Below, in pieces: positions 9,223 through 16,476 of a DNA stretch of 53,287 nt. The translations under genes and the position numbers were made by a program. The stretch comes from Sneathiella sp. Lineage in GTDB: Bacteria; Pseudomonadota; Alphaproteobacteria; Sneathiellales; Sneathiellaceae. Positions within the stretch are counted from its first letter, which is position 1. Every line of letters starts with the position of its first letter. The notes beneath the pieces are model-generated. The model had not been told where the DNA came from. It saw only the letters and a list, made by a program, of their open reading frames with translations, and did not search any database. Location: the NCBI GenBank assembly GCA_017643685.1, contig JAEPMY010000009.1:1-53287 (forward strand), written 5' to 3'.

Positions 9223-10038
9223 ATGCTTATAACCTTGTCGGAACTTGCTGATAAAGTCCCTGACGGCGCAAAAATTGCCGTGCCTGCTGATTATGCAGGT
9301 ATTTCAATGGCAGCCACACGCGCTTTAATCCGCCGCCGCGCAAGAAATTTACACATCGTAGGTGTTCCAACCAGTGGTTTACAATCTGAGATGTTGATCG
9401 CAGCCGGATGTGTGAAAACATATGAAAGTTCTGCACTAACGCTTGGTGAGCACAATCCACCTCCTGCCTTTAACGAAGCCGTTTTAAACGGTAGCATCAA
9501 TATTGTAGATGCGACTTGCCCAGCAATTCACGCTGCTATTCAAGCATCTCAAAAAGGCGCGCCCTTTGCCACACTTCGCGGCATTATCGGCAGTGATATT
9601 CTACAGCATCATCCCGATTGGAAGGTTATTCAAAATCCGTTCAACGAAACAGACGATCCAGTTGTCGCAATACCTGCCATTCAGCCAGATGTCGCGATCT
9701 TCCATGCTCCACTCGCCGATCGGGACGGGAATGTTTGGGTTGGCCGCCGCCGCGAGTTAATTAACATGGCCCAAGGGTCCAAAACGGCCTTAATCACAGT
9801 GGAAAAAGTTACTGATGATAATCTTCTGGAAAACGAAGAGTTCGCAGCAGGGACCTTGCCCAGCTTGTATATTGGCGGCATCGCGCATTGCGAAAAAGGC
9901 ACCTGGCCCCTCGCCTTTTGGCAAGGCGAAGATGAAAATGGTGATCATATTCGTCTATACAAGAGTATGGCAAAAGATCCGGCTGGCCGCGCTGAATATC
10001 TTGAAAAATTTGTTTTTGGCGAAGGGAGCCCATCATGA
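9223..10038 (+). CDS. CoA-transferase family I / IpdA-like, subunit A
   Basis: A 271-residue alpha subunit of the glutaconate CoA-transferase/IpdAB superfamily. Visible blocks are LVPTS-type Rossmann strands (LHIVGVPTSGLQSEMLIAAG), GEHNPPPAFNEAV, the FATLRGIIGSDIL loop, and DVAIFHAPLADRDGNVWVGR near the C-terminal third. A good ribosome site (AAGGA) lies 8 bases before the ATG. The stop overlaps the start of subunit B by 4 bases (ATGA), indicating translational coupling. It either moves CoA between carboxylic acids or, like IpdAB, hydrolyses a C-C bond in a cyclic acyl-CoA. The choice depends on subunit B. Confidence 0.88.
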   Translation: MLITLSELADKVPDGAKIAVPADYAGISMAATRALIRRRARNLHIVGVPTSGLQSEMLIAAGCVKTYESSALTLGEHNPPPAFNEAVLNGSINIVDATCPAIHAAIQASQKGAPFATLRGIIGSDILQHHPDWKVIQNPFNETDDPVVAIPAIQPDVAIFHAPLADRDGNVWVGRRRELINMAQGSKTALITVEKVTDDNLLENEEFAAGTLPSLYIGGIAHCEKGTWPLAFWQGEDENGDHIRLYKSMAKDPAGRAEYLEKFVFGEGSPS

Positions 10039-10763
10039 GTGATATTGAAAACCGCAAGCTGCTTATTTCTATAATCGCTGGCCTTTTGAAAGACTGCAAC
10101 CATGTTGCTGTCGGCGCTTCCTCTCCCATTCCTGGCGCGGCCGCCCTACTCGCGCAAGAATTATGGGGGCAACCAAAGCACCTGAACATCTTGGGGTCCG
10201 TCAAAAACAACTTCTTCACAAATGGTGCGCAAGAGCTTTTCGATTGCGCGGCACAAGGACGTATCGATGCTTTCTTCCTTGGCGGTGGTCAAATCGATGG
10301 TTCAGCTAATATCAACCTCATGGGCAGAGGCGATTATCCAAATAACAAGCCCCGCTGGCCGGGAACGTTTGGGTCAGCCTATCTTTATATGTTGATCCCA
10401 AAGGTGATCCTTTTCCGAGAAGAGCATTCAAAGCGCGTTCTTGTGGATAAAGTTGAGTTTATCAGCGCTCCCGGCACAAGCGACGAAACTGTTTATCGTA
10501 AAGGTGGCCCATATGGGCTTCTGACAAACAAAGCTTTCTTCCTTTTCGACAAGGAAAAACAGCGCTTTAATCTTCAATCTGTTCATCCGGGTAGTAGCCT
10601 AGAGGACATCTTGGATAACACTGGATTTGAGTTTGACTACTTAGCCGACGTTCCAACGACGCCCCTCCCCTCAGATGAGGTGCTTGATGTCATGATGACG
10701 AAGGTTGCCCCGAGATTGAAGGAAGTCTATCCTCAGTTTGCAGAGGCGGTATTGGCTGCCTAA
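10035..10763 (+). CDS. CoA-transferase family I / IpdB-like, subunit B
   Basis: A 242-residue beta subunit. The family's GxxQID..N.N block is present as FLGGGQIDGSANINLMG, followed by RWPGTFGSAYL and a C-terminal P-S-EV segment (PLPSDEVLDVM). In true transferases a Glu in an E-N/S-G motif is the covalent nucleophile. The equivalent stretch here reads LNILGSVKNNFFTNG and has no Glu. That pattern is shared with IpdAB-type ring-cleaving hydrolases, so a hydrolase is a real alternative to a transferase. It is translationally coupled to subunit A, and the CaiB-type gene follows 43 bases later. Confidence 0.85.
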   Translation: MSDIENRKLLISIIAGLLKDCNHVAVGASSPIPGAAALLAQELWGQPKHLNILGSVKNNFFTNGAQELFDCAAQGRIDAFFLGGGQIDGSANINLMGRGDYPNNKPRWPGTFGSAYLYMLIPKVILFREEHSKRVLVDKVEFISAPGTSDETVYRKGGPYGLLTNKAFFLFDKEKQRFNLQSVHPGSSLEDILDNTGFEFDYLADVPTTPLPSDEVLDVMMTKVAPRLKEVYPQFAEAVLAA

Positions 10764-10806
10764 ATCGATAAAAACAAAAATAACGTCAAAAATATCAAGG
10801 TAATTG

Positions 10807-12009
10807 ATGATGAGTGTAAAAGGTGCCCTGGCGGGCCTGAAAGTGGTGGATTTGTCACGTGTGTTGGGTGGCCCGTTCTGCACACAAATCTTAGCGGATC
10901 ATGGAGCAGAAGTAATTAAAGTGGAGCCACCTCAAGGAGATGAGACACGTACGTGGGGTCCTCCGTTTAATGATGATGGATTGTCCGCCTATTTCTCTGG
11001 TGCGAACCGCAACAAACGCTCTATTGCCCTTGATATTCGCGATGCCAAAGGCAAAGAGGCACTCCTAAAATTGCTTGAAGGAGCCGATGTTCTCGTTGAG
11101 AATTTCAAAACTGGCTCTCTTGAAAAGTGGGGGCTTGGATATGACGATGTCCTCTCTCAGAAGTTCCCCCGCCTTATCCACTGTCGGGTCACAGGTTTTG
11201 GCGCAGATGGGCCCTTCGGTGGATTTCCTGGATATGACGCGGTTATTCAGGCATGGGCTGGCTTGATTAGCGTGAACGGATCACCTCAGTCAGGCCCTGT
11301 CCGCGTTGGTATCCCACTGGTCGACCTTGGCACAGGGATGAATGCTGTGATTGGTATTCTAATGGCCGTAAATGAACGTCATACATCGGGTAAAGGACAA
11401 TCGGTGGAGGCTTCCCTATATGATACAGGCATTCAGCTACAACACCCACATGCGCCAAATAATTTGATGAGTGGCAAAGCACCGGTCCTGACCGGAAACT
11501 CTCACCCAAATATTGCGCCATATGATTTGTATGAAACTGCAACGACACCTGTGTTTCTTGGCATCGGTAACAATGGCCAATTCCGGAAACTTTGCATTGC
11601 GCTTGGGCGTCCTGAGATTGCTGATGACAGCCGATTTACCGATAACTCATCCCGGCTTGCTCATCGCGATGAGCTAAACGCTCTGCTTGCAGAAATGCTG
11701 AGCGACAAAGACGGTGTTGCCTTTGCGACAGAATTGCTGGATGCAGGCGTACCTGCAGGCGCCGCAATGTCAGTTCCCGAAGCATTGAACCACCCTCACA
11801 CCAAACACCGGGAAATGGTTGTGGAAAAGGATGGATATCGAGGGACAGGCGTAGCCATCAAAATGGGACGGACCCCCGGTAGCGTTCGCTCTGTCCCACC
11901 AGCCTTTGGCGCAAATGGTCGCGACATCCTCGCAGAAGTTGGATATACTGAACAAGAAATATCTGATTTAGCAGAAGCTGGAATTCTGTGGGAACAGCCT
12001 AAAACATAA
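10807..12009 (+). CDS. CaiB/BaiF family III CoA-transferase
   Basis: A 400-residue family III CoA-transferase. The N-terminal block is GLKVVDLSRVLGGPFCTQIL, followed by DHGAEVIKVEPP, the RNKRSIALD segment and the VRVGIPLVDLGTGMNAVIG stretch, whose Asp is the expected acyl-anhydride-forming residue. Three start codons lie in a row; AAGG at 10797-10800 gives normal spacing to the ATGs at 10807 and 10810. It should exchange CoA between two carboxylates by a ternary mechanism. It sits between the IpdAB-like pair and the molybdenum hydroxylase, so it is a candidate for activating the pathway acid. Substrate is not readable from sequence. Confidence 0.92.
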   Translation: MMSVKGALAGLKVVDLSRVLGGPFCTQILADHGAEVIKVEPPQGDETRTWGPPFNDDGLSAYFSGANRNKRSIALDIRDAKGKEALLKLLEGADVLVENFKTGSLEKWGLGYDDVLSQKFPRLIHCRVTGFGADGPFGGFPGYDAVIQAWAGLISVNGSPQSGPVRVGIPLVDLGTGMNAVIGILMAVNERHTSGKGQSVEASLYDTGIQLQHPHAPNNLMSGKAPVLTGNSHPNIAPYDLYETATTPVFLGIGNNGQFRKLCIALGRPEIADDSRFTDNSSRLAHRDELNALLAEMLSDKDGVAFATELLDAGVPAGAAMSVPEALNHPHTKHREMVVEKDGYRGTGVAIKMGRTPGSVRSVPPAFGANGRDILAEVGYTEQEISDLAEAGILWEQPKT

Positions 12010-12077
12010 AGAACAGCTTGGGGCGCACCAAACTGATCAAAGGGGATATCCCCAAAGCAAAAGAATGGGAAGTCGAC

Positions 12078-14408
12078 ATGGTGAAATTTGGCGTCAACCA
12101 ATCGGTAAATCGCGTAGAAGATGACCGTCTGATCACAGGATCTGGTCAGTATACCGATGACATCACACTACCCGGCCAGCTTTATGGATACATGCTGCGT
12201 TCCTACGTCGCACATGGCAAAATTCTCAATATCGATACCGAGGAGGCGCGAGCCCTCCCCGGTGTTATTGACATTATTACAGGTGAAGAGTTAGCCGCAG
12301 ATAATGCAAATGAACTCCCATGTATGATACCCCTCAAAAGCCGGAACGGCGACAATCGGGCCGACCCTGGGCATCCCGTCCTTGCCACTGATAAAGTTCG
12401 CTACGTCGGGGATAATATCGCCTTTATCGTCGCGGAGAGCCTTAATATCGCGAAAGATGCAGCTGAGCTCATCGTGTTAGAAATTGAGGATCTGGACGCG
12501 GTTACTGACACTGAGACAGCCAATCAAGATGGCCAGCCACTCGTTCACGACGGCATTGCCAACAACCAGGCCTTTGAGTGGGAACACGGATCAGAAAGCG
12601 ATCTCAATGCCATTTTTGACAGCGCGGCCCACGTCACCTCACTCGACTTGGTGAATAACCGAATTGTAGTCAATTCCATGGAACCTCGCGGCCTCATCGC
12701 GGATTGGGATGCCTCTAACGAGAAAATGGTCATTCGAATGGGAACTCAGGGGGGCTGGGTTCTGCGGGGGTTGCTCGCGGCAAATATCCTGCATGTCCCC
12801 GAAGAGAAAATCCAAGTGATAACACCAGATGTTGGTGGTGCGTTTGGGATGAAACTGTTCTTCTATTCCGAATGTGCCGTCACAGTCTGGACAAGCCGTA
12901 AGCTTGGCCGCCCGATCAAATGGATCGGGGAGCGGAGTGACGCTTTTCTGTCGGACACTCAAGGCCGCGACCATACGACAACCGCAGAGCTCGCTTTTGA
13001 CGCCAACCATAAAATTTTGGGAATGCGGGTAAAAACCAATGCGAATTTGGGGGCTTATCTCTCCACCTTCGGCCCCATGATCCCGACAACAGCGGCCCTT
13101 AAAGTGCTGCCCGGTGTCTATGACATTCCTGCGCTGCATTATCTTTGCACTGGCGTCTTCACCAACACCACACCGGTGGATGCCTATCGCGGTGCGGGCA
13201 GGCCCGAGGCTATTTATGTGGTTGAGCGCCTAATGGATGCAGCCGCAAGAGAGCTCGACATTTCTCCTGTAGAAATTCGCCGGAAAAACTTCATTTCACC
13301 GAGCGCAATTCCTTACACAACTGCAACCGGCTGTGTATACGATAGCGGTGAGTTCGAACGCCTTATGAATAAAGCCGTTGCGAACGCGGACTGGAATAAC
13401 TTTGAAAAACGCCGGGCCGCGTCTGCTGCAAAAGGCAAACTGCGCGGGATTGGTATGTGCTACTATATTGAAGCGACAGCGGGCAACCCAACGGAAACCG
13501 CGACGATCCGATTTGAAGATGATGGCATTGTAACACTGGCTGTAGGTACTCAGTCCTCAGGGCAGGGGCATTCTACAGTTTATGCACAGGTCCTCGCTGA
13601 TCGTATTGGCGTTCCTTTTGAGAATATTCGCGTGATCCAAGGAGACACCGATAAAATCAAATCAGGCGGCGGCACTGGTGGCTCTCGGTCACTTACAACA
13701 CAGGGGCCAGCCATCCATGCCGCCAGTGACGAGGTTATTGATAAAGGCACTCAGCTTGCCAGCCACTTATTGGAAGCCGCAGTACAGGATATCGAATTCT
13801 CTGCTGAAGAAGGATCTTTCTCCATTGCCGGAACCGATCGCAAGATTGGCATTCTCGAAATAGCAGAACGAGCCCGTGGACTTGGACAGCTTCCAGATGG
13901 CTTGGAAGAAGGTCTAGATAGCGAGGCTAGCTTTACAGTCGAAGCCTTTACCTATCCGAACGGGTGTCACATCGTTGAGGTAGAGGTTGACGAAAACACT
14001 GGTAAGACTGAGCTTGATCGCTATGTCATCGTTGATGACTTTGGAGTAATCATCAACCCAGCCCTTGTTCGCCACCAAGTTATCGGGGGAATTGGCCAGG
14101 GTATTGGCCAAGCCCTGACCGAGAATATGGCTTATGATGAGAGCGGTCAGCTTCTCACAGGTTCCTTCATGGACTATGGGATGCCAAGAGCGGATCATGT
14201 GCCGCTAGATATGCAGTATGAAACCATCGAAGTCCCCTGCACAATGAACCCAATGGGAGTTAAAGGTTGCGGTGAAGCGGGATGTATTGGCGCGCCACCT
14301 GCGATTATTAATGCCATCGTCGATGCACTAGCGGATAAAGGCGTGACCCGCATGGATATGCCAGCCACACCACAACGGGTATGGGACGCACTTCAAAAAG
14401 TGTCATAA
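12078..14408 (+). CDS. Xanthine dehydrogenase family molybdopterin-binding subunit
   Basis: About 776 residues. An N-terminal a/b hammerhead domain (VNRVEDDRLITGSGQYTDDI, residues about 10-150) is followed by the molybdopterin-binding domains. Residues 369-375 are AYRGAGR, the form II motif, not the AYXCSFR of authentic CO dehydrogenase. The conserved active-site glutamate is Glu733 in GVKGCGEAGCIG. The start at 12078 is preferred (GGGAAG 5 bases upstream, start of homology). The family oxidises CH bonds of heterocycles, aldehydes or acyl-CoAs with water. It normally needs a 2Fe-2S subunit and an FAD subunit, and neither is present in the window. The gene follows the CaiB-type gene closely. 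Confidence 0.92.
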   Translation: MVKFGVNQSVNRVEDDRLITGSGQYTDDITLPGQLYGYMLRSYVAHGKILNIDTEEARALPGVIDIITGEELAADNANELPCMIPLKSRNGDNRADPGHPVLATDKVRYVGDNIAFIVAESLNIAKDAAELIVLEIEDLDAVTDTETANQDGQPLVHDGIANNQAFEWEHGSESDLNAIFDSAAHVTSLDLVNNRIVVNSMEPRGLIADWDASNEKMVIRMGTQGGWVLRGLLAANILHVPEEKIQVITPDVGGAFGMKLFFYSECAVTVWTSRKLGRPIKWIGERSDAFLSDTQGRDHTTTAELAFDANHKILGMRVKTNANLGAYLSTFGPMIPTTAALKVLPGVYDIPALHYLCTGVFTNTTPVDAYRGAGRPEAIYVVERLMDAAARELDISPVEIRRKNFISPSAIPYTTATGCVYDSGEFERLMNKAVANADWNNFEKRRAASAAKGKLRGIGMCYYIEATAGNPTETATIRFEDDGIVTLAVGTQSSGQGHSTVYAQVLADRIGVPFENIRVIQGDTDKIKSGGGTGGSRSLTTQGPAIHAASDEVIDKGTQLASHLLEAAVQDIEFSAEEGSFSIAGTDRKIGILEIAERARGLGQLPDGLEEGLDSEASFTVEAFTYPNGCHIVEVEVDENTGKTELDRYVIVDDFGVIINPALVRHQVIGGIGQGIGQALTENMAYDESGQLLTGSFMDYGMPRADHVPLDMQYETIEVPCTMNPMGVKGCGEAGCIGAPPAIINAIVDALADKGVTRMDMPATPQRVWDALQKVS

Positions 14409-14436
14409 ACACGTAATTTTACTCATCAAATTTTTG

Positions 14437-14474
14437 GGGCGTTTTCGATTCTTTTCGGAAGCGCCCTTTTTTTT
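14437..14474 (+). terminator. Rho-independent terminator after the molybdenum hydroxylase gene
   Basis: An 11-bp stem (GGGCGTTTTCG with CGGAAGCGCCC, two G-T pairs), an 8-base loop and eight Ts. It closes the plus-strand run that begins upstream of the MFS gene. Confidence 0.85.
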
Positions 14475-14558
14475 AGATTAGCTTAACTATAATATTAATA
14501 TTGCTTCGCGTGAATAGTCGCTTACAAGAATAAACCTTAACGACGGTGCGAGTATGAA

Positions 14559-15023
14559 ATGCAACACGAAGAAAAGCTGCTAAAAGAATTTATTGATGAC
14601 CTAATCAATAATCCGTCTGACTGCAGAATAACGGCTCTTACGGATGATTGTGAAATTCATGTTTGCCTTGGAAACCAGCTCTTTACGGATAGTTACTCCG
14701 CGACCTTTATTGGCAAAAATGGGGCAAGGAATTTTGTAAAATCTTGGCGAGATTTTCTCAAGGACACACAACTCACTTTTCAGGAGTTTGTCTCCGAAAG
14801 AGGAAAAGTGATCGCGCGCGGTGATTTTAGCTGCCGACTGACAATAAGCGGGAACCCTTGGTCAGCAAATTGGATGCAAATCTGTACTTTCAAAAAAGAT
14901 CAAATTCAAAAAATTCGTGTATTCTCTGATTTTCGCCCATCTTCCGCAGAGAGCATCAAAGTACGAGAGAGGAGTTTTCAGCAACAAGCAGAAGCGTCGC
15001 TAGCTCCGTTCATCCGAAATTAA
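14559..15023 (+). CDS. SnoaL-like / NTF2-fold protein
   Basis: A 154-residue protein that looks like the NTF2/SnoaL alpha+beta cone fold: helix (EEKLLKEFIDDLINNPSDCR), then LTDDCEIHVCLG, an FIGKNGARNFVKSW helix, and four beta strands ending in DQIQKIRVFSDFRP. Such proteins are small-molecule isomerases, hydrolases or ligand-binding domains. I see no residues that fix a reaction. The ribosome site is weak. It stands alone between a terminator and the MarR operator, is AT-rich relative to neighbours, and may belong functionally with the MarR/isochorismatase pair downstream. Confidence 0.65.
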   Translation: MQHEEKLLKEFIDDLINNPSDCRITALTDDCEIHVCLGNQLFTDSYSATFIGKNGARNFVKSWRDFLKDTQLTFQEFVSERGKVIARGDFSCRLTISGNPWSANWMQICTFKKDQIQKIRVFSDFRPSSAESIKVRERSFQQQAEASLAPFIRN

Positions 15024-15030
15024 ATTTAAA

Positions 15031-15060
15031 TTGACACCTCAGTTGTCATCATGAGAACAT
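15031..15060 (+). promoter_or_regulatory. Promoter and first MarR-type operator
   Basis: TTGACA at 15031-15036 is a perfect -35, followed about 17 bases later by an AT-rich -10 region. The element GACACCTCAGTTGTC at 15033-15047 has GACA/TGTC ends and overlaps the -35. It is the mirror image of the second element at 15070-15084. Confidence 0.6.
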
Positions 15061-15069
15061 AACCTCATT

Positions 15070-15084
15070 GACAACTGAGATGTC
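15070..15084 (+). promoter_or_regulatory. Second MarR-type operator overlapping the ribosome site
   Basis: GACAACTGAGATGTC pairs with the upstream element: 15033-15048 and 15069-15084 form a 16-bp inverted repeat with one mismatch. It covers the GAGA ribosome site and ends 3 bases before the MarR ATG. Repressor binding here would block both elongation and, in the transcript, leave a hairpin near the start. Confidence 0.6.
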
Positions 15085-15087
15085 GTT

Positions 15088-15570
15088 ATGTCTGAATTTT
15101 CCAATCATCTGTATGAAGCTATTCGCCATCTGCGGCCTGCGTTCCGGCATATTGCAGCTTCCGTAGAAACCCGCTCAGCTGAACTGGGCTTAAACACAGG
15201 AACGCGGGCTTGCCTAGAAATTCTGGAAGAAAACGGAGATCTACCGGTTCCAGAAATTGCCAAGTCCTTAATGGTGGAGCGCCAATATGTTCAGCGAAAC
15301 GTGAATGAGCTACTCGTCCGTCAACTTGTGAAACGCAAGCCCAACCCACAACACAAAAGATCAACGCTGATTAGTATCACTGAAACCGGCAGCGCCCTCA
15401 TCTGCCAACTTAAAAAAGCTGAGGGAGCAGTGTTGGACGAATTAGATAAGCGTATGTCAAGCGCTCAAATCGATGGTGCTATCCACGTTTTATCTACCCT
15501 CTCCCAGTATTTTAAAGAACTTAATGAGAATGATAGACGGAAAACCGATGGAGCCTTAGATGACTGTTAA
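15088..15570 (+). CDS. MarR-family transcriptional regulator
   Basis: A 160-residue MarR protein. The winged helix spans residues about 35-100: TRACLEILEENGDLPVPEIA, then SLMVERQYVQRNVNELL as recognition helix, and the wing RKPNPQHKRSTLISITETG. Flanking helices provide the dimer interface. There are two Cys (near residue 42 and at the C-terminus). The start lies directly after two mirror-image operators, so autoregulation is likely. The 3' end overlaps the start of the isochorismatase-family gene by 11 bases, showing the two were co-expressed. MarR/isochorismatase pairs are common, and the ligand is probably a substrate of the hydrolase, but this is inference. Confidence 0.9.
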   Translation: MSEFSNHLYEAIRHLRPAFRHIAASVETRSAELGLNTGTRACLEILEENGDLPVPEIAKSLMVERQYVQRNVNELLVRQLVKRKPNPQHKRSTLISITETGSALICQLKKAEGAVLDELDKRMSSAQIDGAIHVLSTLSQYFKELNENDRRKTDGALDDC

Positions 15571-16105
15571 AGCGCTTCTGGTGATCGATATTCAAACCGA
15601 TAACGTCAAACCTAACTCACCCTACCCTTTTCCTTCAGAAGACGTCACAGGTCTTATAGCAAACACCAACAAGCTAATTACACATTGGCAGCAGCAAGAG
15701 TGGCCCGTTTTTCTAATTCGGCAAAACTATGTTGGTCTAATTGGTAAAACGATTTCAAGGCTCTTACTGAAAGGGATTACCATAAGAGGAGAGTCAGGCA
15801 CCGAACTCGACCCGAGACTGAAAGCTGACTACGGATCTATTATCGACAAAACAACCCAAGACAGCTTTTACAAAACCGACTGAGCAGCCAAATTACGGGA
15901 GGTTGATCCATCTGACCTATATATTTGTGGCCTTGATGGTGCCTATTGTGTTGCGGCAACCGCGCAGGGGGCCTTGAAAGCCGGATACAAACCCATCTTG
16001 ATTAAGGATGCCATCATCACCAATAAACCTGAACGAGCCGCCAAACTTATACACCGATTAAAAGCGCAAGGAGCGCAAGAGCAGGTAGTCAGTAATATAT
16101 GCTGA
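15560..16105 (+). pseudogene. Isochorismatase-family hydrolase interrupted by an in-frame TGA
   Basis: The first 107 codons (MTVKALLVIDIQTDN) and the 73 codons after a TGA at 15881-15883 are in the same frame and together make a full-length cysteine hydrolase. The catalytic Asp (residue 10), Lys (97, in IIDKTTQ) and Cys (130, in GLDGAYCVAATA) are all present. The stop replaces the residue after FYKTD, where the family usually has Leu; TTA to TGA is one base change. Sequence after the stop is undegraded, so the event is recent, or it is a sequencing error. GGAG lies 6 bases before the ATG. Selenocysteine is unlikely because family members do not have it at this position. Confidence 0.8.
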
Positions 16106-16126
16106 GTAATATAATCTTGGGAGGAA

Positions 16127-16203
16127 TGGCGCACCGGGGAAGATTCGAACTCCCGACCCCCAGATTCGTAGTCTGGTGCTCTATCCAGCTGAGCTACCGG
16201 TGC
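16127..16203 (-). tRNA. tRNA-Arg (ACG)
   Basis: A complete 77-base cloverleaf on the minus strand. The acceptor stem is GCACCGG/CCGGTGC, the anticodon stem is CCAGA/TCTGG around loop CTACGAA (anticodon ACG), and the T arm is GGGAG-TTCGAAT-CTTCC. The discriminator is G, with CCA encoded. The first anticodon base would be deaminated to inosine to read CGU, CGC and CGA. Confidence 0.97.
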
Positions 16204-16476
16204 ATCCTAAGTCACCTCGAAAAGAGGCTCTAAAATGTTGCAGCGATGTGTCATCGGCTGCGGATCGGGAACCTAATCAAAAGCGATGGGCATTGCAAGC
16301 ACAGAATTCAAAAAAAATGATTATTTTTTGTTTTGCATTCCTTTCTTGAGGCAAATGCCGGGAATGACTAGTATTTGAGTATGAATTCCTGTATTTAAAA
16401 ACGGATTTGTTCGAACAAGGGGGCTTCGTTTATCCGCACACGGATAGAACGACTAAGATAAAGAGTGTTTCACGAT
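16204..16476. other. Intergenic region upstream of the lipoprotein gene
   Basis: About 270 bases holding the tRNA promoter side and the leader of the lipoprotein gene. The only clear structure is a 12-bp perfect palindrome TTGTTCGAACAA at 16407-16418, about 60 bases before the lipoprotein start. No coding region is supported. Confidence 0.4.

Noticed and set aside
15881..15883. TGA read as selenocysteine in the isochorismatase-family gene.
   Set aside because: The family uses Cys later (residue 130) as nucleophile, and the stop replaces an ordinary hydrophobic position. I also see no obvious stem-loop just after it.
16407..16418. TTGTTCGAACAA palindrome as a LexA site.
   Set aside because: Alphaproteobacterial LexA sites are GTTC-N7-GTTC direct repeats, and the downstream lipoprotein gene is not an SOS gene.
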